Source of the DNA: Symbiodinium natans
Lineage: Eukaryota; Sar; Dinophyceae; Suessiales; Symbiodiniaceae
Length of the DNA: 64,000 bases
NCBI GenBank assembly: GCA_905221605.1
Contig: CAJNDS010002479.1
Location: 27,501-91,500 of the forward strand
Reading direction: 5' to 3'
Positions 30,263 through 39,174 of the stretch are shown here, one piece after another. The notes beneath the pieces were generated by a model, which ran no database searches, was not told the origin of the DNA, and was given only the letters and a program-made list of their open reading frames with translations. The position numbers and the translations under genes are program-made. Position 1 is the first letter of the stretch. Each line of letters opens with the position of its first letter.

Positions 30263-33200
30263 AGCACGCTCAGGAGCTCGCTGCTGGTGGCCCTGCTGCT
30301 CCCCACATAGAGGTGCTTGAGGGTGAAGTGCGGGCTCTCGGTGTCGCACAGGAAGACCCGCCCTTCGAGCGTTAGGCCTTGGCACAGCCGGGTGTGTTTC
30401 AGGAGGGCGGCGTGGGTGAAGGAGTCGCCGCCGTCCAAGACGATCTTCTCGGGGCCCACTTCGGCCACATGCACGTAGATGCCTTTGGTCACGCGGCCGC
30501 CGACGCCGATGAGCTTCAGGCCGGGCCAGACCCGCATGGTCTGCGGCATGTTGGTGGTCGTCGGGCCAGTGCTGGTGTACTCGATCGTCACAGCTTCCGG
30601 CGGGGCCAGACGACGGTTGTCCCGCGCGTTGATCCTGATGCGGTGGGCGTGGGAGATGACCAGGCTGACATCGGGCTCGCCTTGCCGCGGAAACCTTTCC
30701 CGGGCCGCCCGGACCGCTTCCGGGAGGGACTGCTCCCGGGGCTCGTCGACCCGGAGCCACCGGAGGAAGTCGAAGATGCCCGGGTCGCTCCTCCTGTTCT
30801 CGGTGAGCTCGTGGTGCCAGCCGTCGGTGAGGTCGTGGAGCAGCTGGCAGTGCTTGAGCTCCCGCTGCACCGGGGTGCCCGCGAAGTTGTCCATGACTGC
30901 GGGGAACTGGCGGAAGTCGCCGAGCAGCAGGAACTTGACCTTGCGGTTCATGGAGACGCAGGCGATGTCGTTCCACAGCCCCGTGTCGAGCTGCGTAATC
31001 TCCTCCACCGCCAGCCAGTCGATGTTGCAGTAGCCGTTCCGGACGGTGCTCCGCACCCAGTGGTCGGCCGTCTCCACCTGCGTTCCAAAGTTCTGCACGG
31101 AGGAGTGGGTCTTCGTGATGATCTTCACCTTGTACCCTTCTTCCCGGAGGGCGGTCACGATCTGGCGCGCCAGGTGGGTCTTCCCGGTGCCCGGGTAGCC
31201 GGTCAGCAGCAGGCTCCCGCCCTCGAGGCAGTGGAGCACAGGGTCCTCCGCGACCTTCCAGGTGTCAATGTTGCACATCCACTCTGCCTCGATTCGGGGG
31301 ATCCGATACTGGCCTTCGAGGCCCTTGACCTCCTCGCATCGGTACACGGGCGTGCCGTCGGGATGCCTTTCGCGGACCAGGCTGTCCACGAGGCCCTGGA
31401 ACTTTTTGGGCAGGTCCTGGAAAACGACGCAGTCCGTTTTGACGGCCTTCAGGTACCTCGACGGCACGGTTGCGAGTGCATCCCGGATTCTGGAGACGGC
31501 GACGTACTCCGAGGCCATCACGAAGTCGTGCACGGGCCGGCAGCTGTGGTTGGACAACAACTGGGTCACGTAGATGTGATCCCAGTGCATCCCACCCGCG
31601 GCGTCCAGGAACAGCTCCCGGTGCTGGCACCCGGAGCCGTCGAACTGGTGGTTGCTGGTGCGCATGGTGTAGATGAGGTTCATGTTGCGTGCCCAGAGCC
31701 CGATGAGGGCATTCACCGACAGCTTCGCGTAGTGCTCCTCTCCCTCTGGCCAAGCCGCCTCCATTTTCTGCAGGGCCTGAGCCACGGACTCCTGGTCCAC
31801 GTGCGCCGTGGCGTCCAGGCTGTACACGAAGTCGCTCCATGTCGCAAGGCCCTTTTCCAGCATGTAGGCCACCGCAGGCTTGGCGTACCAGCCCTGGCCG
31901 ACGTAGGGGAGCTGCTTGAACGCCGCCCAACGCCCGTCCTCCCGGAGCCTCACGTAGGTCAGGTCCGCCAGGTGCCCTTCGCGGGCTTGCTCAACGTTGT
32001 CCTTGGGGCAGAAGATGGGCGCCGGGAACTTGGCGTGGGCCAGACCGTTCTTGCGGCACCGCACCACGTCTATACCGTGGCAGATGTGGTCCGGCTTGTG
32101 GCTGTTGAGCTTGAAGACGAGCGGCGGGAGTCGAGGCGATTCCACGTACTGCTCGTAAGCCCGCCGGCTGAAGCGCGACTCCAGTGTCGTGGCGTGCGAG
32201 GACTCCAGGGCCGTCTTGTTCCGGTGGCGCTCGAGGCACAGTGCCTGGAGGTTCTGGGCCTGTGCGGCGAAGGACTGGTGCACGGGGACGATGTGGTCCA
32301 ACTCGCACGTGGTTGCAGTGATGGGGGCCGCGCAGAGCTTGCACTGGTGGTCCTGCTCCGCGAGCAGGGCTTGCCGAGATCCGGGCGGATCGCGGCGGGC
32401 CTTGAGAAGGTGAAGGAAGACGGCACCCGCCAGACGCTGCCCGCAATAGGGGAGCCCCAGCCGCCCCATCCAGGCCTGCAGCACATCCAGGTCTTCGTGG
32501 AAGGCGGAGATGACGCAGTCCTCGCCGCCCCGCACCCTCAGCCGCAGGCACCGCCACTCGCTCATGCTTCGCATGACCACCTTCGGGCAGTGCCCCTCGG
32601 CCAGCAGCTCCCTCCGGACCTGCTCCAGGTCCTCAGTGTAGAAATGACCGCTGGCGACCTCGCCCTCCCACTCCCGCCAATCCTTGAACTCGGGCGTTTC
32701 GCCGGGCTTCCTCTCGCCCCGGTACCTGGCCCGCTCCCCCATCGGCTCGCACTTCGCGACGGTGCGGGCAGATTTGTAGAAGAAGGCGTGGCCGTTCCAG
32801 CTCGTGAAGGCCACGGCCCGCTGCTCCTTGACGGTAGGCTCATACTTGTCCAGCAGGCGGCCCTGGCAGTCCACGTAGAACATCGGGGCCTGGCGCCAAA
32901 GGCAGAATTCCCGGATCTCTCGGGGGGTGATGCCCTGCTCCCGCCACGTTTTTTTGGTGCAGATTGCGTCGAAGTCCGAAAGCACCTCCTGCAGCGGCAG
33001 CCGCATCAGCTCCGCGAGCTGCCGAGGGACGCAAAGCTTGTCCGGCCGCTGTTCGAAGGCGGACTCTAGGATTTCGTCGCCGCAGTACAGCTGGTAGGAG
33101 ACGTCCCGCAGAGCCCTCAGGGGCTGATCCAGGACGGTCTCCACCACCACCCGGTCGTCTACGACCTGCATGGCCTGCTGGCTGAAGGTCCACTCCCTCG

Positions 33201-33807
33201 TCGCGTCCAGGTAGTAGCTCTCGTCCGACAGCTCCCAAATAATGTCGTTCGGCTCGGGGTTCCCGAGCTGCGCGAGCGCGGACGCCTTGAGGTTCCGGGC
33301 CGCTTGGGCATCCGAGAGCCCCTCGCTCTGCCGGGGCAGTGTGACGTTGAGGTCCGTGACGGGCAGGCGCTTCGTGCGCTCGTAGGGCATGCCGCGGTTC
33401 CGGCCGTTTCGCCGGATGCCGCGGATGATGACGGGCACGTGCACCACCCAGTCCACCCACTTGTCCTTGAAGAAGCTCTTCCCGAGCTTGGTCAAGTGGT
33501 AGTTCCCGTTGGGCTGGAGGCTGCGGAGCAGCTTTTTGGCGCCGCCCCGGAGCATGATGTAATCGTTCGGGCCCTCGCGGATGAGGGGTTGGTTGCGGTC
33601 GTACTGCCGGCTCGGGGGCGGCCGGTCGATCAGTTGGTAGTAGTACTGGCCGGCCCTCGTGAGCTCGCCGTTCGGGGGGCTGAGCATCGCGTAGCGGAGG
33701 TGGTGGTGTGCCAAAGGAAGGGTTTCTGAGCCTGCCGCCGAGGTCCTCGCCCTGACCCCGGCCTCGGCTGCAATTCTAATCGCTTCTCGTTGTTGAGCCC
33801 AGCTCAT
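30259..33807 (-). CDS. PolB-like / HNH / SF1-helicase replication fusion protein
   Basis: 1182 residues, uninterrupted. Order: an unassigned N-terminal region; a domain at about 255-350 with conserved-looking CVPRQL (Cys259) and WNGHAFFY (His340), vaguely cysteine-peptidase-like; an HNH nuclease at about 488-533 (CKLC, ELDHIVPV, NLQALCLERHRNKT); a palm-like PolB region at about 575-800 with motif A IDVVRCRKN (D580), motif B KLSVNALIG (695-703) and motif C KTDC (D792); and an SF1 Pif1/RecD-type helicase at about 850-1182 with Walker A GYPGTGKT (870-877), Walker B AVEE, GDFRQFPAV (963-971) and a YVGSSRAT motif VI. It probably replicates the element. I recall similar proteins from dinoflagellate genomes, but the HNH insertion next to the palm is notable. 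Its ATG lacks the TAAA element. Confidence 0.78.
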   Translation of the reverse strand: MSWAQQREAIRIAAEAGVRARTSAAGSETLPLAHHHLRYAMLSPPNGELTRAGQYYYQLIDRPPPSRQYDRNQPLIREGPNDYIMLRGGAKKLLRSLQPNGNYHLTKLGKSFFKDKWVDWVVHVPVIIRGIRRNGRNRGMPYERTKRLPVTDLNVTLPRQSEGLSDAQAARNLKASALAQLGNPEPNDIIWELSDESYYLDATREWTFSQQAMQVVDDRVVVETVLDQPLRALRDVSYQLYCGDEILESAFEQRPDKLCVPRQLAELMRLPLQEVLSDFDAICTKKTWREQGITPREIREFCLWRQAPMFYVDCQGRLLDKYEPTVKEQRAVAFTSWNGHAFFYKSARTVAKCEPMGERARYRGERKPGETPEFKDWREWEGEVASGHFYTEDLEQVRRELLAEGHCPKVVMRSMSEWRCLRLRVRGGEDCVISAFHEDLDVLQAWMGRLGLPYCGQRLAGAVFLHLLKARRDPPGSRQALLAEQDHQCKLCAAPITATTCELDHIVPVHQSFAAQAQNLQALCLERHRNKTALESSHATTLESRFSRRAYEQYVESPRLPPLVFKLNSHKPDHICHGIDVVRCRKNGLAHAKFPAPIFCPKDNVEQAREGHLADLTYVRLREDGRWAAFKQLPYVGQGWYAKPAVAYMLEKGLATWSDFVYSLDATAHVDQESVAQALQKMEAAWPEGEEHYAKLSVNALIGLWARNMNLIYTMRTSNHQFDGSGCQHRELFLDAAGGMHWDHIYVTQLLSNHSCRPVHDFVMASEYVAVSRIRDALATVPSRYLKAVKTDCVVFQDLPKKFQGLVDSLVRERHPDGTPVYRCEEVKGLEGQYRIPRIEAEWMCNIDTWKVAEDPVLHCLEGGSLLLTGYPGTGKTHLARQIVTALREEGYKVKIITKTHSSVQNFGTQVETADHWVRSTVRNGYCNIDWLAVEEITQLDTGLWNDIACVSMNRKVKFLLLGDFRQFPAVMDNFAGTPVQRELKHCQLLHDLTDGWHHELTENRRSDPGIFDFLRWLRVDEPREQSLPEAVRAARERFPRQGEPDVSLVISHAHRIRINARDNRRLAPPEAVTIEYTSTGPTTTNMPQTMRVWPGLKLIGVGGRVTKGIYVHVAEVGPEKIVLDGGDSFTHAALLKHTRLCQGLTLEGRVFLCDTESPHFTLKHLYVGSSRATSSELLSVL

Positions 33808-33830
33808 GACTTTTGAACCAAGTGCCCGGA

Positions 33831-34440
33831 AAAAAGGTCGTCGCCCGAGCGGGCCCCCCTTCGCCGGTCGAGTTTTTGGCCAGAATCGCGAACATGACCG
33901 GTTGCCACCACTGCGTTTAGTGACTCGTGGCAGCGGCCTAGAAACTCGTCACTGCTCCAGGGCGAGCAGGCCTAAGAATCACTGCTCTAGGGCGAGCAGG
34001 CCTGCCTTAAACCCCCTAGGATTTACCCTAAACCCTAAACGTTGGCATTTTTTGTTCCGCATGTTCTTGCTGATTTTGGCATGACTTTGCTTGATTTTCG
34101 CATAGTTTTTGGGCATGTTTTTTGCTTTTTTTCCTGCGCTTTTTTTGCTAGAGTGCTTGGGCCGCGCTCGCTCCTCGAAGCGCCAGCAATAGACAAGATA
34201 CCGTCCTAATCCTAATCATATGTCAACTAGAGACCCTCCTTCAGCATCTATGGTGTGGTCGCAACAGCAGCAGGCAACGCCAGCAACACTTCTAAGGAAG
34301 ACAGCACACAGGGTCCTGACACAGGACCGAACGCCGGGCGCTACAGAGGTTCAGGGGTTGTTTGGGAAGGTGGTTGGGGGTTCTGAGGCAGCGAGGTCTG
34401 GAAGTTTGTGCGTCGCTGTGTTGCAAGGCTTGAGGGTTTA
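33831..34440. other. Right flank of the PLV, gene-free
   Basis: The 210 bp after the replication gene holds two direct copies of a 24-bp word at about 33951-33974 and 33980-34003 (cactgctc[c/t]agggcgagcaggcct). A T-rich stretch at about 34040-34150 follows. No TIR matching the left end was found. The duplicated 24-mer marks or follows the element edge. Confidence 0.4.
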
Positions 34441-34800
34441 GGGTTGGCAGGTGTGAGGCAGTGAGGTCGTCTGAGTGCCCTGCGCCTTCCTCCTCCCGGG
34501 AACCCCGGGCCCCTCCTGTGATCCGCAGAGGCTTCAGGGTCGGTAGAGTTTCGGGTTGCAGGCTTGTGGGCTCCCAGGCAGCGAGGTCTGGTCAGTGTGC
34601 GCCCAGGAGTGCCCTGCCCTCCCGTTGTAGCTCTACAGTGCCCTGCGTCTCCCCCACCTCTTCCGGGAACCCCGGGCCCTTTTCTTGCTTTCAGGTCCTC
34701 GCTGTGGTGTCGCCTGCTTCTTCGACACCTTCATGGTAGACGAGGCCGCAGTTTTGGATTTTGGACCGAAGGGGTGGCTTTTTTGGGGTTCGGGGTCTGG
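34441..34800. other. Repeated GC-rich spacer, no gene
   Basis: The block around 34575-34625 (gaggcagcgaggtctggtca then gtgtgcgcccaggagtgccc) recurs at about 35575-35625 and partly at 34386. No protein motif was seen. Confidence 0.5.
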
Positions 34801-34809
34801 GAAGCGGGA

Positions 34810-35200
34810 GGGCGTGACTGGTGGGTTTTGGGGCTTGAGGGGAGGGGCGTGACTTGTGACTTTTTGGGGGGCCTGGGCCGGGAGGCCTGGGCCGGGAATT
34901 GAGGCGTGACTTTTTGGGTTTTGGGCCGGAGGGGAGGGGCGTGACTTGTGACTTTTGGGGGGTTTTGGGCCGGGAGAAAAGGCCGTGACTTGTGACTTTT
35001 GGGGGGCCTGGGCCGGGAATTGAGGGCGTGACTTTTTGGGGTTTGGGCCGGCGGGGAGGGGGCGTGACTTGTGACCTTTGGGGGGTTTGGGCCCGGAGAA
35101 GGGGCCGTGACTTGTGACTTTTGGGGGCCTGGGCCGGGAGTTGAGGCGTGACTTTTTGGGTTTTGGGCCGGAGGGGAGGGGCGTGACTTTTGGGGTTCGG
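34810..35200 (+). repeat. Minisatellite, G-rich arm (CGTGACTTGTGACTTTTGGGG type)
   Basis: Irregular units of about 55-65 bp centred on gcgtgacttgtgactttt and gggcctgggccggga. The same words in reverse complement (agtcacaagtcacgcc) make up 35320-35540, so the two arrays form inverted arms around a short spacer. Confidence 0.8.
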
Positions 35201-35319
35201 GGGCTCGGGTGGCGACTTGCCTGGAATTGAGGCGTGCCTTTTTTTAGCGGGTTTCGGAGGCAAGTGGAGTTGAAGAGCTTTTACGCCGCAGCCCAGAGGT
35301 CACGCCCTTCTTTGTCGCG

Positions 35320-35540
35320 CCGAGGCCCAAAAGTCACAAGTCACGCCCGTGTTCCCGAGCCCGACACCCAGAAGTCACAAGTCACGCCCCGCTTTCCCGA
35401 GGCCGACGCCCAAAAGTCACAAGTCACGCCCCGCTTTCTCGAGGCTGACGCCCAAAAGTCACGCCCGTGTTTCCCGAGCCCGACACCCAGAAGTCACAAG
35501 TCACGCCCCGCTTTCCCGAGCCTGACGCCGCAGAGGTTCA
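35320..35540 (-). repeat. Minisatellite, inverted arm of 34810-35200
   Basis: Units of about 48 bp with cccaaaagtcacaagtcacg and gcttt(c/t)cgaggc(c/t)gacg. It is the reverse complement of the upstream array's core, so the pair could form a large hairpin or cruciform. Confidence 0.8.
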
Positions 35541-35824
35541 AGGTTTAGGGTTTAAGTTGGTAGGCAAGGGCTCCGAGGCAGCGAGGTCTGGTCAGTGTGC
35601 GCCCAGGAGTGCCCTGTGCTGCCCTTCCTCCCCTTCCCCTGTAGCTCTACCTGCGTCTCCCCCGCCTCTCCGGGAACCCCGGGCCCCCTCTCGCGGCCCA
35701 GGTGCTCTTTTGCCATCCTCTTCAACATCTTCGAGCACATCGGCAGGCAGGGTTTAGGGTGTGTTTCGGCTGATTGTCCTGCGCACCTCGGGAGTGGCTG
35801 TGCTGTTTCTCTGGGTGGACTGGG

Positions 35825-36145
35825 AAGCGTAACCCCGTAACCGTAACCCCGTAACCCCGTGACCCTTTCGAGCCGGGATGGGGAAGCGTAACCCCGTAAC
35901 CCCGTGACCCTTTCGAGATGGGGAAGCGCGTAACCCCGTAACCCTGTGACCCTTCGAGCCGGGATGGGAAGCGTAACCCCGTAACCCCATGACCCTTTCG
36001 AGCCGGAATGGGAAGCGTAACCCCGTAACCCCGTGACCCTCTCGAGCCGGGATGGGAAGCATAACCCCGTAACCCCGTGACCCTTTCGAGCCGGGATGGG
36101 AAGCGTAACCCCGTAACCCCGTGACCCTTTCGAGCCGGGATTTTG
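35825..36145 (-). repeat. Minisatellite (GTAACCCC / CTTTCGAGCCGGGATGGGAAGC)
   Basis: Six to seven units of about 45-52 bp, each with tandem gtaaccccgtaaccccgtga then ccctttcgagccgggatggg. On the other strand the core word is GGGGTTAC, which dominates the next array. Confidence 0.85.
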
Positions 36146-36159
36146 AGCACCGGTGCATC

Positions 36160-36430
36160 GGGGGGGGGGATCACGGGGTTACGGGCTTACAGGGGGCACG
36201 GGGGTCACGGAGTCACGGGGTTACGGGGTTACGGGGTTACGGGGGGCACGGGGAGGGGGTCACAGGGTTACGGGGTTACGGGGGGCACGGGGGGTCACGG
36301 AGTCACGGAGTTACGGGGTTACGGGGTTACGGGGTTACGGGGTTACAGGGGGCACGGGAAAGGGGTCACGGGGTTACGGGGTTACGGGGGGGCATGGGGG
36401 TCACGGTCACAGGGTTACGGGGGCACAGAC
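36160..36430 (+). repeat. Minisatellite (GGGGTTAC)n, inverted arm of the previous array
   Basis: Nested 8-mers ggggttac grouped in larger units of about 60 bp with gggggcacggg(g/a) and gtcacgg. The opposite polarity to 35825-36145 gives a second inverted pair within 2 kb. Confidence 0.85.
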
Positions 36431-36439
36431 GTTTTGGGG

Positions 36440-36750
36440 GTGAGGAGGCGCTTCATTGCTCCTCTGAGGCACACCGAGCCCTCCCACCTTGAAACCGGTC
36501 AGAAGCGCGAGAGATGAGAGGCTCTTTTCTGCCCTCTGAGGCCCGCCGAGCCCTCCCACACCTGAGAAGCGCCCTGAGAGATTGGAGGCCCTTCACTGCC
36601 CTCTGAGGCCAACCGAGCCCTCCCACCTCCTTCAGAAGCGCGAGAAACCCCAAGCCCTTCACCTGCCCCCAAGGGCGCTCGAAAGATTACAGGCCCTTCA
36701 CTGCCCACCCGGCCCTCCCATGCCCACCATCCCCCTCCCACCCTGAGACT
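36440..36750 (+). repeat. ~70-bp tandem repeat (CCCTTCACTGCCCTCTGAGGC type)
   Basis: About four diverged units sharing tgccctctgaggcc(a/c), ccgagccctcccac and agaagcgc. The sequence is non-coding. Confidence 0.7.
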
Positions 36751-37034
36751 GGGGCCAGGGTTTCACATTTCACGGGCCTTTGGGGGTGGCAAGGTTTCAC
36801 ATGTCATGGGCTTTGGGGGAGTGTGCCGCCGCAAGGCCCGATCCCTGTCGAGAACCCCGACCGAGGCATCTTGCAGCAGTTGCCTGTGCACACTTGCAAC
36901 TGCTTCGCATGTTGAATTGCAGTTGGTTAATTAAACACTTGGCCCGTGACTGAAATAGGGGGAGCTCGACCATTCGTTCATGCAGATTGCAGTGCTTTTG
37001 CTCGAGCCAGAGGACAGCTAGGACGATTGCCGCC

Positions 37035-37150
37035 ATGAGCCGGCCTCCAGCAACATCGCGCAAGGTCGGGCGCGCTGTGGTGCTACTGGCGCTGCTCTGG
37101 GTGTCTTTGCCAGAGCCTAAGACCAGTGCTTTGAACAGTGTTAGAGGGTT
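37035..37150 (+). CDS. Possible signal-peptide-bearing first exon
   Basis: From ATG 37035 in a GCCGCC context, the frame reads a basic n-region, a hydrophobic core VVLLALLWVSL and a plausible signal-peptidase site after KTSA. It lies upstream of the SAM- and NTPase-coding exons and could be their N-terminus, which would imply secretion or plastid/ER targeting. The intervening 800 bp has no clear exon assignment. The exon end is not determined, and the link to the downstream gene is speculative. Confidence 0.3.
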
Positions 37151-37984
37151 TCCCGAGCAGCCTCAGGCGAGCAGCGCAGACGGCGCGGGCTTTGCTAGGA
37201 GCGGGGGCCGTGCAGTTTCCAAGGTGGGATGTGATGTATGGCATGGAACGCCGAAGATCCGCAAGCCAGCGCGAGGTCGGTTCCTCCGGGAATATGGGCA
37301 CAGAACTTGCTGGTCGCACGCAGGGCCAAGGCGGGAAGCCGAGACCGAGAGGAAATTCAGTGTTAAGCGTATGTCCTGAAGAGCTGAGGCTGGCCGTGGT
37401 GAGGCCCAAGACAGTGAAGACGTCAAGGCGAAAAGGGTTTGTCGTTTCGGCGTGGCGTTCCTTGTGCTGTTCTGACGGCGTTTCCTTCGCTCCTGCCCGA
37501 GTGTGTTCATTTTCTGAGCAAGGGCCTCTGCAATCTCGTGAAGACGAGGTTTGCTTGTCCTTTCGGCGTGTGTTCAGATTTCGCATCGAAAGCTGCTCGA
37601 CGGGAGCATCAGGCGAATTTCGAGGAGCTTGAGGGATCGATTGCGAGGGTTTCATGCTTGCATGAAACGGTCCTGCCAGCAGCACATGTATATAGGTCTT
37701 CTCGGGATCAGTCCATGTTGGGAGGCCCCCAAAGAAAACGATTCCGTGGAAGAGGCGACGGCCGAGGCACTTTCAAGGAGCATGTTCTTGCTGGTGAGGG
37801 CTTCGTAGTTATGTGTGGCTCCTGCAGGCCAAAGCAAGCTTCGATCAGGCGGGCTCTGCGAAGGCTCGCTGACACTAGCATTTGTGTGCCGCTTGCTGCA
37901 GGCCGAGTGGCTAAAAAAGACAGCTGGCGAGATCGACTTGTTTACATCTGAGGAGGTGCGGCTTGCGATGTCTCTTTTGCAAAA

Positions 37985-38235
37985 GTGCTTCGAGTCAGTG
38001 TGGATGAGCAGGTCGGTTATTGGGCCAGAGCGGTCTTGGAAGAGGCGAACTGCGGCAAGGAGACGGTACAGAATATTACAAATATTATCAACAGCGAGGA
38101 TATCATGGGCAAGGCGCTTTTGAAGTTGACTTTGAACGACATGCAAGACATGAACATTCGCATGGGGCCGCGCAAAGTCCTGGCCGAACGCATCGCTGCC
38201 GTGTCCTTGCCGACAGCCGAGGCCGGCGCCAAGGG
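37985..38235 (+). CDS. SAM-domain exon of a probable RHS/Crinkler-type gene
   Basis: The frame reads VDEQVGYWARAVLEEANCG then IINSEDIMGKALLKLTLNDM and QDMNIRMGPRKVLAERIAAV. This matches the sterile-alpha-motif pattern (W...VL..., I.G..LL.LT..DM..M.I..GPR..L...I). SAM domains mediate protein-protein association. The exon boundary is approximate because donor sites in dinoflagellates are not strictly GT. It likely splices to the NTPase exon at 39175 across an intron containing duplicated DNA. Confidence 0.5.
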
Positions 38236-38243
38236 AGAGTGCA

Positions 38244-38801
38244 TTTCGTGCGGTCCACCGTTGTTGCTTTTTGGGATCATGCTCTCCTCTCAGCTCGGAT
38301 ACCCTCGTCGTTAAGCTTCACTGTGTTAGCTTGCAGCACTTCGGGGAGTGGGAGGGGCTCTTGTCTGCTTTAGGTTCATGCAATTCTGGTTGCTCCTCGT
38401 GTTTTGCCGATGCTTCAGAACGGGGTGTCAGTCCTAGGCTCGAGGTGGGGGGGTCAGCCTGTTTTGCGCTCGCTTTGCGCTCTCCAGGTTGCGGTTGTTT
38501 TTGTTTGCGGCTCGACTTTCAGGTTAGTCCGTGAGGGGGAGTCAAGGGACCTGGGTTCTTAGTGCCTTTAGCACGCGGACCTTGCCGAGCAGTGGGGTTC
38601 CGGCAAGACGAGTGCAGGCCGGGGGCTTCTGCGTGGGCGTATTGCCTAGCACTCCTGCATGTCCGGGGCTCTTGGTCGTCGTGGGTTTTTCGTGCGGTCC
38701 ACCGTTGTTGCTTTTTGGCTTCATGCTCTCCTCTCAGCAAGGATCCCCTCGTCGTTAAGCTTCAGTGTTGGCTTGCAGCAGTTCGGGGAGCGGGAGGGGC
38801 T
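38244..38801 (+). repeat. Intronic tandem duplication, ~443-bp period
   Basis: A unit of about 118 bp (tcgtgcggtccaccgttgtt through gggaggggc) is present at 38244-38361 and 38687-38801. Its core catgctc(t)cc(t)c..cag resembles the presumed 3' splice site at 39150-39174, so a splice-acceptor-bearing segment may have been duplicated in tandem. The rest of the intron (to 39174) shows no coding potential. Confidence 0.7.
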
Positions 38802-39174
38802 TTCGGAGCAGAGGGCTATTGGCTAAGCCTTGGAGGGCTGTCCTGTTTGGTCAGCTTTAGCGCAGTGAGGCTCGCGGTGCAGCTGCTTTTTTAAGGTTCG
38901 ACTTGAAGGGAAGCTTCGGAGGCACAGTGCCAGAGGTCTGCGGCAACGTTTTCCGGGTGTTTCAAAAGAGGCTGCCATCTTGGACAGGTGGAGCTGCTCG
39001 TGTCATTATTGCTTGTACTTTGGGTGGTTTTCGGAGGTATCCGGAAGGTTTGTGGCCAGTTCAGCTTTGCAAGTGGCTGGACCCTGCAGGCGAAGGCAGC
39101 GCCAAGGGTCATCAAGGACATGGGGAGAGTGCGTAGGGAAACCTTGTGTTTGGCGTTCATGCTCCCCTTCGCAG

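Larger units (their letters stand above)
20030..33830 (-). mobile_element. Endogenous Polinton-like virus (PLV), ~13.8 kb
   Basis: A compact, GC-rich block of tightly packed genes unlike the surrounding DNA. It encodes the PLV/Polinton hallmark set: retrovirus-type integrase, double-jelly-roll-type major capsid, minor capsid (penton), A32-like packaging ATPase, and a PolB-like/helicase replication protein. It also has a fibre-like protein and a C5 methyltransferase. Nine genes lie on the minus strand plus the broken integrase; one is on the plus strand. No adenain-type maturation protease was found, which fits PLV better than canonical Polinton/Maverick. I could not identify terminal inverted repeats or a target duplication, so the limits are those of the coding block. 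Frameshifts in the capsid and integrase genes make this copy non-functional on its own, unless they are sequencing errors. Confidence 0.88.

Noticed and set aside
30379-33069. 896-codon plus-strand ORF opposite the replication gene
   Set aside because: No motif. It is an antisense shadow caused by high GC and codon bias of the real minus-strand gene, which carries HNH, palm and helicase motifs in order.
20012-34003. Terminal inverted repeats of the PLV
   Set aside because: Compared the two edges by eye; only a short direct 24-bp duplication on the right was found, no inverted match. A computed alignment of 19.5-20.1 kb against reversed 33.8-34.6 kb would decide.
35825-36430. CRISPR-like repeat/spacer look of the GTAACCCC arrays
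   Set aside because: Units vary in length, the 'spacers' are themselves repeated, there are no cas genes, and the genome is eukaryotic. They are minisatellites.
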